Positions 9,000 to 17,157 of a stretch of DNA of 64,000 nucleotides are shown here, in pieces; position 1 is the stretch's first letter, and every line of letters starts with the position of its first letter. The notes under the pieces were generated by a model. The model did not search any database and had not been told where the DNA came from. It saw only the letters and a list, made by a program, of their open reading frames with translations. Made by a program: the position numbers and the translations under genes. The DNA comes from Cytobacillus horneckiae (lineage in GTDB: Bacteria; Bacillota; Bacilli; Bacillales; Cytobacillaceae), in contig NZ_PISD01000008.1 of NCBI RefSeq assembly GCF_002835735.1, positions 62,001 through 126,000 on the forward strand, given 5' to 3'.

Positions 9000-9219
9000 A
9001 TAGTGCAATACCGAATAGGAAAAATCCTCCGAAAACGATGAAAAATGTGAACACCGATTGGTGAACAGTTAAAGAAAATAAAGAGATAAATAACGACCAA
9101 AAAAACAAATCAAAAAAAACAAAGAAATAAGAACTTAATACAGACTGCAGTTCCTCTAATTCGTATTCAATATTAGGGAGCTTTGATCTTTTATATAATA
9201 ACCTCATAATATAATCCAT
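8956..9219 (-). CDS. small membrane protein, convergent to the HAD gene
   Basis: A product of about 87 residues with a charged, helix-forming N terminus (YIMRLLYKRSKLPNIEYELEEL in part) and two hydrophobic spans (YFFVFFDLFFWSLFISLFSL and FFIVFGGFFLFGIALFILLH), ending in a polar tail. I do not recognise the family. The chosen ATG has GGAG six bases upstream; the frame could extend to 9264 without ribosome binding support. It overlaps the HAD gene by 44 bp and divides the Ter locus into two transcription units. Confidence 0.5.
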   Translation of the reverse strand: MDYIMRLLYKRSKLPNIEYELEELQSVLSSYFFVFFDLFFWSLFISLFSLTVHQSVFTFFIVFGGFFLFGIALFILLHVLIADSEKR

Positions 9220-9288
9220 CCTTTTCTCCGGCAAGCCAATATTAGATATTGAAACTATATGCATGCGTGAGGAGATTGGTGAAAAGCT

Positions 9289-9315
9289 TGAAACCTTTTC
9301 AATCGTTAAAACGTA
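9289..9315 (+). promoter_or_regulatory. sigma-W-like (ECF) promoter upstream of yceG
   Basis: TGAAAC at 9289-9294, a 17-base spacer, and CGTA at 9312-9315 match the ECF sigma-W/M/X consensus. The yce genes of B. subtilis are known to be induced by sigma-W and related factors, so the position fits an envelope-stress promoter for yceG-telA-terD. Confidence 0.65.
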
Positions 9316-9461
9316 TTATTAAACAAAGAAGAAATTAGTTAATTCGTATGATATGATTAAGGGAACTATTGTAATATTATAAGCTTTTCTTAATTGCCAT
9401 TTTTTATACAAATGTCAATTGCAAAGAAAATCTTTCGCTTTAAAAGGGAAGGGATAAGATT

Positions 9462-11093
9462 ATGAACGCTCCATATAGTCATTTGAAAAATCATCTTATG
9501 CCAGTTACATTCGAAACATATCGACAACAGCTGGATATGCCTAATAGTAAAAGACCGATGTTCGAAGTAAAAGATCGTACATTACACTTTAGTCAAGTAA
9601 ATGTCAGATTGTTAGGCCTTCCTTTTGATGAGGATGAATACTTTAATGCATTATTTGATCTCGTTAATAATGAGGTGAATTTCGTTGAATTGTTAAGTGA
9701 AGATCATTTAGATAAAACAATGGATAATAAACATTTTCAATCCATTCAAAAAGTGTTGAATATTAATAGTGAACAAAATTTATCTATTAATCGCTTTGTT
9801 GCTTTTCTAGAAGGAGATGGATTATTGTTAAAGTCCGATAATCCAGGCATTCACAGAAAAATTAGAGAAGCGCTTATGGATATGTTAAAACTATTTGAAG
9901 ATAAAGAGGCAGGGGGGCTGAAAAGCCACGAATTACGCAGAGTTTTAACGGATACAATTAAATGGTCACAAAACCATCTTGGTGAACAGTTAACATCAGC
10001 GAATCTTGATCATGCATTGCCGAAGTTCCTATGGTATGGCCATTTCAAAAAAACTCATTTTTATTTTTTATTTTATTTACAAAGGCTTGGCTGTGATTTA
10101 ATTGTGGTTTCTCCTAATGGTAAAGATGTCTTTTCCGATTCAATGCTAACCATGGAAAACTCGCTTCTGCATGTTTTTCCAAATAAAAAGGAAGCTGACC
10201 CTTTTCCAACAGAGAGAAGGCGGAGGCAGGCAACTGTTGCCTATAGAGCTTCAAGAGAGATTGAAACCATATTGAATCATGAAGGGTCAGGCTTATATAA
10301 GCCGTGGCAGCTAAGAGACTACACTCCTGAATCGGTAACATTAAAAACAACGTACGACGAACTGTTTCTTCTACTTAAAGAAAAAGCGATGATTCGCCCC
10401 AATTTTGAAGTAAAAGATGGAACTGTGAAGATTCCTGCCATTTTTTCTAAAATTCAAGGTGTGAGTAAAAATCGTAAAGAGTATTGGGACCGATTACATA
10501 CAATTGTAGAATATGAAAATTGCTTAATGGTACAGCGGTTCCCTTTTTCAAACAGCATCAACAATGACTTTAGGTATCACTATCGGAACTCTCTTGATAG
10601 GGATGGCTTGCCAGACCCGCAAAAAATGCTTGCGGCACATTATTGGAAATTTAATCATTTACCAAATGGTTTGCAAAATGGAATTGCCATGGCAATTAGG
10701 CATATGTGTGAAAAGCCGTTGTTAAAGGCGCTGAGCAGCGAGACAGAAGAGGATTTGAAAACTTATTTATTTGCTCAAAGCATGCAAATTCCGCCAAAAA
10801 TGATTCAGCTATTTCAAAAGTTTGATTACTCACAGGAAGTCCCTAAATTCATCATTTACAATAATGAGTTGGACGGTATAATGGCTAGAACGGATGCTGT
10901 GTTGCTGCTGTTACTAAATCAATTTGGAGTGGATATCATCATTTATAATCCTGCTGGCCATAATGATGTGGAGAATTATCTTGATGAACGGCTATATGAT
11001 ACTCATTGGCTGGAGGACGTTGTATTTGAACAAAACTATAAAGAACCTTCCATCCTTAAAAACGCGATAACGAAAATATTTAAAAAATTTTAA
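9462..11093 (+). CDS. yceG: YceG-family component of the Ter biosynthetic module
   Basis: A protein of 543 residues, similar in length to B. subtilis YceG. It shows an internal duplication: PKFLWYGHF with GCDLIVVSPNGKDVF at ~187-226 and PKFIIYN with GVDIIIYNPAGHNDVE at ~459-502, each a predicted alpha/beta strand-loop. A basic patch, RRRRQATVAYRASREIE, lies between. The family is listed as a putative component of the Ter biosynthetic module, without known activity. It has a GGGAAGGGA ribosome binding site and is followed after 13 bp by telA. Confidence 0.85.
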   Translation: MNAPYSHLKNHLMPVTFETYRQQLDMPNSKRPMFEVKDRTLHFSQVNVRLLGLPFDEDEYFNALFDLVNNEVNFVELLSEDHLDKTMDNKHFQSIQKVLNINSEQNLSINRFVAFLEGDGLLLKSDNPGIHRKIREALMDMLKLFEDKEAGGLKSHELRRVLTDTIKWSQNHLGEQLTSANLDHALPKFLWYGHFKKTHFYFLFYLQRLGCDLIVVSPNGKDVFSDSMLTMENSLLHVFPNKKEADPFPTERRRRQATVAYRASREIETILNHEGSGLYKPWQLRDYTPESVTLKTTYDELFLLLKEKAMIRPNFEVKDGTVKIPAIFSKIQGVSKNRKEYWDRLHTIVEYENCLMVQRFPFSNSINNDFRYHYRNSLDRDGLPDPQKMLAAHYWKFNHLPNGLQNGIAMAIRHMCEKPLLKALSSETEEDLKTYLFAQSMQIPPKMIQLFQKFDYSQEVPKFIIYNNELDGIMARTDAVLLLLLNQFGVDIIIYNPAGHNDVENYLDERLYDTHWLEDVVFEQNYKEPSILKNAITKIFKKF

Positions 11094-11106
11094 AGGAGTC
11101 AGGTAG

Positions 11107-12210
11107 ATGAATACTGCAGAAACAAATATAGAATTAATGAAAACAAATCCTGAAGATAAGCTGACAGAAGCAAGTGCAAGTGAAATAAAGCTGGCACTTC
11201 GTCAAAATACTGAAGTTCAATCATTAGCTAAATCGATTGACGAAAGAGATCAAATACAAATACTTGAATTTGGTAAAGAACCGGCTGAGCAAATTTCTCG
11301 TTTTTCCGATCAAATCCTAAGCAATATGAGAACGACGAAGGTAGAAGATTCTGGGGAGCTTCTCAATCAGCTTGGAAAAATTATGGATAAGTTTGATGCC
11401 AAGGATTTTGAAAAAGAAAAACCGGGATTGTTTGGCAAATTATTTAAAAAAGGAGAAAAGCTTGTAGAGAAATTGTTTGGCAAATATCAAACAATGGGTC
11501 AGGAAATTGATAAAATTTATATTGAGATTTCTAAATATCAAAGTGAAATGGTTGAAGCTACAACAACACTTGACCGCATGTATGAGGAGAACTATGAGTT
11601 CTATATTTCGCTGGAGAAATATGCTGTTGCTGGCCAATTAAAGTCAGATGAACTAAAAGCAAATCAGTTGCCTCAGCTGGAATCACGTGCAGCTGCAGGA
11701 GATCAAATGGCTACTATGCAGCTGGATACATTAAGGAATGCAGTCGAACTGTTAGATCAAAGGGTTTATGATTTAGAGATGGCAAAAATGGTTTCCTTGC
11801 AGACAGCTCCGCAAATCCGAATGCTGCAAAGAGGAAACACGAAGCTGATTGGGAAGATCAATTCTGCATTCGTCACAACGATTCCGATCTTTAAAAATGG
11901 TCTGATTCAAGCGATGGCAGCAAAACGTCAAAAGCTTGTTGCCGATTCAATGAGTGAGCTTGATCGCAGAACAAATGAAATGCTCTTAAAGAACGCTCAA
12001 AATATTTCTCAGCAAAGTACTGATATCGCGCGCTTAGCCGGAGGGCCGAGCATTAAAATTGAAACGATTGAGCAGTCCTGGGATATTATCATGAAAGGCA
12101 TGCAAGAAACGAAATCAATAGAAGATGAAAATCGCCGCCTTCGTGAAGAAGGAACAAAAAAATTGGAACAGCTTCAAGATAACTTTAGAAAAATGAAGAA
12201 TCAAGGATAA
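11107..12210 (+). CDS. telA: TelA-like toxic anion resistance protein (YceH)
   Basis: A soluble, largely alpha-helical protein of 367 residues with long heptad-rich stretches (ITK-type helices around QEIDKIYIEISKYQSEM) and the family core AAAGDQMATMQLDTLRNAVELLDQRVYDLEMAKMVSLQ, whose parts match TelA (PF05816). TelA proteins accompany TerC/TerD loci and are linked to tellurite, phage and cell-envelope stress tolerance; mechanism is unclear. AAAGGAG gives a strong ribosome binding site. It sits between yceG and terD in one apparent operon. Confidence 0.9.
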   Translation: MNTAETNIELMKTNPEDKLTEASASEIKLALRQNTEVQSLAKSIDERDQIQILEFGKEPAEQISRFSDQILSNMRTTKVEDSGELLNQLGKIMDKFDAKDFEKEKPGLFGKLFKKGEKLVEKLFGKYQTMGQEIDKIYIEISKYQSEMVEATTTLDRMYEENYEFYISLEKYAVAGQLKSDELKANQLPQLESRAAAGDQMATMQLDTLRNAVELLDQRVYDLEMAKMVSLQTAPQIRMLQRGNTKLIGKINSAFVTTIPIFKNGLIQAMAAKRQKLVADSMSELDRRTNEMLLKNAQNISQQSTDIARLAGGPSIKIETIEQSWDIIMKGMQETKSIEDENRRLREEGTKKLEQLQDNFRKMKNQG

Positions 12211-12242
12211 TAAGAGAAAAAAATAGATGAGGTGGAATGAGG

Positions 12243-12854
12243 ATGGCTATTAATCTGCAAAAAGGACAAAGAGTAGATTTAACAAAAGGAAATCCTGGCT
12301 TATCAAAAATAATGGTCGGTTTAGGCTGGGATCCTGTACAAGCAAAAGGTGGCGGCGGCTTTTTAAGCTCAATATTCGGAGGCGGAGGCGGTCAAAATGT
12401 TGACTGTGATGCTTCTGTGCTCTTGCTTGGCGAGGGAGATAAATTAAAAAGCAATAAAGATGTTGTCTATTTTGGTAATTTAAAGAGCAATGATGGAAGC
12501 ATTCAACATACTGGTGATAATTTAACTGGTGATGGTGATGGTGATGATGAACAAATTTTAATAGATTTGAGTAGAGTGCCTGCACATATTCAAAAGCTTG
12601 TTTTTGTCGTTAATATTTATGATTGTGTTAAACGTAATCAGCATTTCGGCATGATACAAAACGCATTTATCCGTATAGTTAATTCAGCAAATAAACAAGA
12701 AATGATTCAATTTAATTTAACAGAAGATTATAGCGGCAAAACGAGTCTTGTTGTCGGCGAAATTTACCGCCACGGCAATGATTGGAAGTTTGCAGCTGTT
12801 GGAACTGGCACGACAGCACCTGGCTTAAGCGAAATTGTTCGTTCCTACGCATAA
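12243..12854 (+). CDS. terD: TerD-family Ca2+-binding stress protein
   Basis: A TerD domain protein of 203 residues: INLQKGQRVDLTK start, DASVLLLGE strand, and the calcium-binding loop DNLTGDGDGDDEQI (about residues 95-108), then LVFVVNIYDC and GEIYRHGNDWKFAAVG. A Gly-rich insertion with a short hydrophobic centre (GGGGFLSSIFGGGGG, residues ~36-50) interrupts the N-terminal sheet. TerD proteins bind Ca2+ and are thought to act as scaffolds at the membrane with TerC. Only one TerD copy is present, whereas B. subtilis has several paralogues. A strong terminator ends the operon. Confidence 0.9.
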   Translation: MAINLQKGQRVDLTKGNPGLSKIMVGLGWDPVQAKGGGGFLSSIFGGGGGQNVDCDASVLLLGEGDKLKSNKDVVYFGNLKSNDGSIQHTGDNLTGDGDGDDEQILIDLSRVPAHIQKLVFVVNIYDCVKRNQHFGMIQNAFIRIVNSANKQEMIQFNLTEDYSGKTSLVVGEIYRHGNDWKFAAVGTGTTAPGLSEIVRSYA

Positions 12855-12865
12855 GATTTGAAAGG

Positions 12866-12899
12866 CTAGCTATTTGCTTAAATAGCTAGTTTTTTTTTT
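12866..12899 (+). terminator. terminator of the yceG-telA-terD operon
   Basis: A perfect 10-bp stem (ctagctattt with aaatagctag, 4-nt loop) is followed by ten T residues. Confidence 0.95.
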
Positions 12900-12933
12900 G
12901 CGTTTATAATATTTTTCCATTTCCCGAAATCGC

Positions 12934-12980
12934 ATTTTCCTATGTTATAATTTTATAGAATAATAATTACATAGGAAAAT
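12934..12980. promoter_or_regulatory. perfect 12-bp inverted repeat spanning an extended -10 promoter
   Basis: ATTTTCCTATGT (12934-12945) and ACATAGGAAAAT (12969-12980) are perfect complements separated by 23 bp. A TGTTATAAT extended -10 element sits at 12943-12951, overlapping the left arm. It could be an operator for a dimeric repressor, or a 5'-leader hairpin if transcription starts further upstream. It immediately precedes the metallopeptidase gene. Confidence 0.6.
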
Positions 12981-13003
12981 CAGCGAAGGGGAGTGCAGCA
13001 GGA

Positions 13004-13705
13004 ATGAAAAAAATGATATCGATCTTAAGTATATTAACTGCTTCTCTTGCGTTGATGGGTAGTTCACAAGCGGATATTGGCGCTGTACGCTATAAGGATT
13101 TTCCTGTATCGTCCATATTGAAATCAGATGCTGTTTTACGTTCAGCTAAAGAAATCGGAAATATTATACTGCTACCGGTAGATGCATTTGATGAAGAGGA
13201 AGCGGCAAAAATTGTGAGCACAATTGACCATTTGCCACAAGAGCTTCTGGCAAAAGTAGTAGATGAAAATATTAAAGTTAAATTATTCTCTGGCAGATTA
13301 ACTGAAAATTCGACTGCACGCCATCTTGCGGGAATTATTCCGAGAGGATATGAATCTGCTCTTACATGGGATGAAGTGCCTGGAATAGGTGGCGGGAAAA
13401 CGGTATTAGTGAAGATTGGATTTAGTGAGAAAGGCATGGGGCATGGTTCTGTCAACCTGGAACTTCATGAACTTGCTCATTCAATTGAACGCCATGTTTA
13501 TAAGGAAATCAGATATAATCATCAATTTCAATCAATCTGGAAGGAAGAGCATGGATTGCTGTTTCCTGGCCATGCTTATTTTGCAACGTTCCCAGAAGAA
13601 TACTTTGCAGAATCATTTGCGCTTTATTTTTACAACGCTGCGAGCAGGAGCCATCTGTATGAAAATGCACCAAAAACGTTTAACTTCATAAAAAATCTAC
13701 AGTAA
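13004..13705 (+). CDS. secreted anthrax-lethal-factor-type (ATLF/PPEP-like) metallopeptidase
   Basis: A protein of 233 residues with a signal peptide (MKKMISILSILTASLALMGS). The zinc motif HELAH lies at residues 155-159, and FPEEYFAESFALYF supplies the third ligand (E203) and a nearby Tyr, the arrangement of lethal-factor C-terminal domains and Pro-Pro endopeptidases. A single such domain without toxin-binding regions suggests an extracellular housekeeping or surface-processing protease rather than a toxin. It stands alone behind its own promoter between the Ter locus and thyA. Confidence 0.8.
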   Translation: MKKMISILSILTASLALMGSSQADIGAVRYKDFPVSSILKSDAVLRSAKEIGNIILLPVDAFDEEEAAKIVSTIDHLPQELLAKVVDENIKVKLFSGRLTENSTARHLAGIIPRGYESALTWDEVPGIGGGKTVLVKIGFSEKGMGHGSVNLELHELAHSIERHVYKEIRYNHQFQSIWKEEHGLLFPGHAYFATFPEEYFAESFALYFYNAASRSHLYENAPKTFNFIKNLQ

Positions 13706-13805
13706 GCAATTTAAATAATCATCAAATTGGATAAGGTTATTTACGTTATTAGGTTAATTAAGTTAAACTTTTAACAAACAAGTACTTTTAGTAAAGGTTG
13801 TGTAA

Positions 13806-14603
13806 ATGATGAAACAATACCTACAGCTATGTGAGCATGTTTTACAAAATGGAGTAAAAAAGGAAGATCGAACAGGGACAGGAACAATCAGCACATTTGG
13901 CTACCAAATGCGTTTTGATTTACAAGAAGGCTTTCCACTTGTAACAACGAAAAAATTGCATTTAAAATCAATTATTCATGAGTTGCTCTGGTTCTTAAAT
14001 GGAGATACAAATGTTAAATATCTTCAAGATAATGGCGTGAGAATTTGGAATGAGTGGGCGGATGAGAACGGCGATTTAGGTCCTGTATATGGCCATCAAT
14101 GGAGATCATGGACTGGAGCAGACGGTCAAACGATTGACCAGATTTCCGAGCTAATTCATCAAATAAAAACCAATCCGGATTCCAGACGTCTTATTATAAA
14201 TGCCTGGAATGTTGGTGATTTAGATAAAATGGCTCTTTCTCCTTGCCATTGTTTATTTCAGTTCTATGTAGCAGATGGTAAATTATCGTGCCAATTATAC
14301 CAAAGATCTGCAGATGTTTTTCTCGGTGTGCCATTTAATATAGCGTCTTATGCAATTTTAACGCATATGATTGCACAAGTATGTGATCTCGAAGTCGGTG
14401 AATTTGTTCATTCATTTGGCGATGTTCATATTTATCAAAACCATATTGAACAAGTGAATCTCCAATTAACAAGAGACCCTCGTCCATTACCGAAACTGAA
14501 AATGAATCCGGAAGTTAAAGATATCTTTAGCTTTAGTTTTGACGATTTTGAATTAGTATCATATGACCCACATCCGCATATTAAAGGAGTTGTCAGTGTA
14601 TGA
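13806..14603 (+). CDS. thyA: thymidylate synthase ThyA
   Basis: A protein of 265 residues, the length of the short ThyA class. It carries the catalytic Cys in [10 protein letters not shown], the dUMP-contacting [17 protein letters not shown], the Arg-rich [13 protein letters not shown], and the C-terminal PHIKGVVSV close. It makes dTMP from dUMP using methylene-tetrahydrofolate. AAAGG lies nine bases before ATG 13806; ATG 13809 is an equally possible start. The stop overlaps the dfrA start (ATGA), linking dTMP synthesis with dihydrofolate recycling. Confidence 0.97.
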   Translation: MMKQYLQLCEHVLQNGVKKEDRTGTGTISTFGYQMRFDLQEGFPLVTTKKLHLKSIIHELLWFLNGDTNVKYLQDNGVRIWNEWADENGDLGPVYGHQWRSWTGADGQTIDQISELIHQIKTNPDSRRLIINAWNVGDLDKMALSPCHCLFQFYVADGKLSCQLYQRSADVFLGVPFNIASYAILTHMIAQVCDLEVGEFVHSFGDVHIYQNHIEQVNLQLTRDPRPLPKLKMNPEVKDIFSFSFDDFELVSYDPHPHIKGVVSV

Positions 14604-15085
14604 TTTCCTTAATCTGGGCAATGGGTGAAAACAGAGTAATCGGGAAGAACAATAAGCTTCCATGGCATCTGCCTGAAGATTTAAAGTTTTTTAAAAGAAC
14701 AACGCTTGGCCATCCAGTGGCAATGGGCCGCAAAACATGGCTATCTCTTGGAAAACCGTTGCCAGGAAGAGAAAATATTGTGATTACAAGGAATACAGAG
14801 TTTTCTCCTTCTGGAGCAACAGTGTTAAACTCCATTCATCAATTAATCACATACAGTCAAGAAAAACATGAAGAGGTATTTGTAATCGGCGGAGCTGAAA
14901 TTTATGAGGCTGTCCTGCCATATGCAGATAGGCTCTATATGACTGTCATCCATGAAGAATTTGATGGCGATACTTATTTTCCAGAAATTGATGTAAGTCA
15001 GTGGAAAAACATTTCAAATGAAAAAGGGATTAAGGACGAAAAGAACCCTTATGATTATGAGTTTAAAATATACGAAAGAAATTAA
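14600..15085 (+). CDS. dfrA: dihydrofolate reductase
   Basis: A type I DHFR of 161 residues: [30 protein letters not shown] with the active-site acidic residue, the NADPH-binding VAMGRKTW and IVITRN, and [11 protein letters not shown]. It reduces the dihydrofolate produced by ThyA. It overlaps thyA by 4 bp and ends at a strong terminator, giving a two-gene operon. Confidence 0.97.
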   Translation: MISLIWAMGENRVIGKNNKLPWHLPEDLKFFKRTTLGHPVAMGRKTWLSLGKPLPGRENIVITRNTEFSPSGATVLNSIHQLITYSQEKHEEVFVIGGAEIYEAVLPYADRLYMTVIHEEFDGDTYFPEIDVSQWKNISNEKGIKDEKNPYDYEFKIYERN

Positions 15086-15095
15086 TTCATCTATA

Positions 15096-15137
15096 AAACA
15101 GCTATTCATAAAGAATAGCTGTTTTTTTTTTTTTTTT
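15096..15137 (+). terminator. terminator after thyA-dfrA
   Basis: A perfect 12-bp stem (aaacagctattc with gaatagctgttt, 5-nt loop) is followed by a run of 16 or more T residues. Confidence 0.95.
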
Positions 15138-15196
15138 GATCCTTTAAAGAAGTGGTTATATTTTAAGAATATTTTGATTATTATATAAAAAGAAAA

Positions 15197-15215
15197 TTGG
15201 TATACCGTCGACCAA
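15197..15215. promoter_or_regulatory. candidate GntR/FCD operator
   Basis: TTGGTATACC followed by GTCGACCAA contains the GT-N-AC core typical of GntR-family operators, and TTGGT/ACCAA form an outer inverted repeat. Its position just ahead of the GntR gene suggests autoregulation. Confidence 0.45.
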
Positions 15216-15224
15216 GTTGAGGAG

Positions 15225-15914
15225 GTGAAAGCAATCGCTCGGTTAATTCAAAAGGGAAAAACCTTAAAAGAACAAGTATATGCCTATCTAAAGGATGAAA
15301 TAATAGTCGGAAACTTAAAGCCTGGTGAGAGATTGATCGAAGGAAAGATTGCCGAAGAACTCCATATTAGCCGCAGTCCGATTCGAGAAGCGATAAGAAT
15401 GTTGGAGAAGGATGGATTATTGCATGTCCATCCTTCTGGTGGGGTTAATGTTGTAAAGCCTTCTATTGATGATTTTCGACTGTTATATGAGTGCAGAGTT
15501 GAAATGGAACCGCTTGCTGCCTTCTATGCTGCTAAGCGCCGAACAGAGGAGCAGCTCGAGCAAATACAGCTAAATCTTGAACAAATGGCAGCACGATCAA
15601 GTCAGGCGAATAAAAAGATGATACATGAAATAAATGTAAATTTTCATGAATCAATTGTAAAGGCGAGCGGAAATCCATTTTTAATTTCACTGATTACTCA
15701 ATTTAGAGGCATCAATAGTTTTTATCGGCAGTCCATTTTAGATGAAAACCCTCATCATATGAATCATGCATTGCACGAGCACCAGATTATCTACGAATTT
15801 ATTTTAAATCAGGACTCCAACAAAGCACATGAATGGATGAAAAAGCATATAGAAAACGATTTTCAAATTTTCATGAAACAAAGCCATATAACAGCGGGGG
15901 AGAGCGATGAATAA
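15225..15914 (+). CDS. GntR-family transcriptional regulator, FCD subfamily
   Basis: A regulator of about 229 residues: an N-terminal winged helix (LKEQVYAYLKDEIIVGNLKPGERL, in part, then ISRSPIREAIRMLEKDGLL) and a C-terminal all-helical FCD domain with the metal/ligand residues of the VNFHESIVKASGN and MNHALHEHQIIYEFI segments. FCD regulators usually sense small organic acids, fitting the adjacent CoA-transferase and TRAP genes. The only canonical start, GTG 15225, lies inside the Shine-Dalgarno GGAGGTGA. The codon optimally spaced from it is ATC 15234, so the true start may be non-canonical. It overlaps the next gene by 8 bp. Confidence 0.85.
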   Translation: MKAIARLIQKGKTLKEQVYAYLKDEIIVGNLKPGERLIEGKIAEELHISRSPIREAIRMLEKDGLLHVHPSGGVNVVKPSIDDFRLLYECRVEMEPLAAFYAAKRRTEEQLEQIQLNLEQMAARSSQANKKMIHEINVNFHESIVKASGNPFLISLITQFRGINSFYRQSILDENPHHMNHALHEHQIIYEFILNQDSNKAHEWMKKHIENDFQIFMKQSHITAGESDE

Positions 15915-17109
15915 AAAAAAACCACTTGAAGGAATTACCGTTTTAGAATTGGGGAATTTAGTTGCAGCTCCTTATGCAGGAAAAATATTTTCGGAATTTG
16001 GAGCTGAAGTTATTAAGGTGGAAGAGCCGTCTAAGGGAGATCCATTAAGAAACTGGCGTGTCATGCATCATGATACCTCCCTCTGGTGGTATGTTCAATC
16101 GAGAAATAAGAAATCAATCACCGTAAATTTGCGTGAAGAGGAAGGGCAGGAAATCATAAAGCAGGTGGCCGCGCATGTCGATGTTGTACTGGAAAACTTC
16201 AAACCTGGGACATTGGAGAAGTGGGGATTAGGGTTAGATGAGTTAAAAAAAGTCAATCCGGATATTATCATGTCAAGGATTTCAGGATACGGTCAAACTG
16301 GACCGTATCGTGAGAAAGCAGGCTTTGGCAGCGTGGCCGAAGCAATCGGAGGCCTCCGCTATTTAACAGGATATCCTGACCTGCCCCCAGTAAGGGTTGG
16401 AATTGCGCTAGGTGATATCGTAGCAGGACTATATGCAGTTATTGGCACATTGATGGCCATTTATGCGCGTGATCATTCGAAAAATCCAACAGGTCAAATT
16501 GTGGATGTTGCTCTATATGAGTCTGTTTTTAGTCTGCTTGAGGGAATTCTGCCTGAATATGATTTAACAGGTTCAGTGCGAGAGCGTACAGGGAGTACTT
16601 TGCCAGGAATTGCACCTTCAAATTCATATAAATGCGGCGATGGCAGCTACATTGTCATTGGCGGCAATGGAGATCGTATTTTCGAAAGGTTAATGACAGC
16701 AATTGGAAGAGAAGACTTAGCTAAGGACCCAGTATATTCCACTAATCAAGGAAGAGCAGATAATGTTGAGTTTATTGATCAAGTCATTGAGGATTGGACG
16801 ATGCAGCATTCTTTAACTGAAGCACAAAATATATTAGATCAAGCATCTGTTCCTGTAGCACCTATCTATGGCATAAAAGAGATTGTAAAGGATGAGCAGT
16901 ATCATTCCAGAGGCATGCTTCAAAAAGTAACTTTGCCAGACGGAGAGAAAGTATTAGTTCCCGGAATCGTACCAAAGCTAACGGAAACGCCGGGAAAAAT
17001 AGAATGGGTAGGACCAACACTTGGAGAACATACAGAAGAGATTTTGCGAGACTATCTCAATTTTAGCCAAGAAAAAATCATTCAACTGAAAAAAAACGGA
17101 GTGCTGTAG
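15907..17109 (+). CDS. CaiB/BaiF (class III) CoA-transferase
   Basis: A protein of 400 residues. Family marks are GITVLELGNLVAAPYAGKIFSEFGAEVIKVE at the start (the CoA-binding Rossmann half), KPGTLEKWGLG, SRISGYGQTGPY, and the catalytic Asp in GIALGDIVAGLYAV. Class III enzymes move CoA between carboxylic acids such as succinate, formate/oxalate or citramalate. The acid used here cannot be read from sequence. With the GntR regulator and DctPQM transporter it suggests activation of an imported organic acid. Confidence 0.85.
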   Translation: MNKKKPLEGITVLELGNLVAAPYAGKIFSEFGAEVIKVEEPSKGDPLRNWRVMHHDTSLWWYVQSRNKKSITVNLREEEGQEIIKQVAAHVDVVLENFKPGTLEKWGLGLDELKKVNPDIIMSRISGYGQTGPYREKAGFGSVAEAIGGLRYLTGYPDLPPVRVGIALGDIVAGLYAVIGTLMAIYARDHSKNPTGQIVDVALYESVFSLLEGILPEYDLTGSVRERTGSTLPGIAPSNSYKCGDGSYIVIGGNGDRIFERLMTAIGREDLAKDPVYSTNQGRADNVEFIDQVIEDWTMQHSLTEAQNILDQASVPVAPIYGIKEIVKDEQYHSRGMLQKVTLPDGEKVLVPGIVPKLTETPGKIEWVGPTLGEHTEEILRDYLNFSQEKIIQLKKNGVL

Positions 17110-17123
17110 GAGATTTATAGTTT

Positions 17124-17137
17124 TGTAAGCGTTTTCT
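17124..17137 (+). promoter_or_regulatory. CcpA cre site upstream of the TRAP genes
   Basis: TGTAAGCGTTTTCT matches the cre consensus TGWAARCGYTWNCW. It lies between the CoA-transferase stop and the dctP start, so glucose repression could act on the transporter by roadblock or at a local promoter. Confidence 0.65.
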
Positions 17138-17157
17138 TAATTGGGAGGGAAAGACGG

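Noticed and set aside
12250-12585. Minus-strand frame with a run of His residues
   Set aside because: It is the antisense of the Asp/Gly-rich calcium loop of terD; the poly-His is a shadow of GAT/GGT codons.
13004-13705. Anthrax-type toxin
   Set aside because: Only one catalytic domain with a signal peptide is present; there is no protective-antigen-binding domain or toxin partner, so a PPEP-like protease is the better reading.
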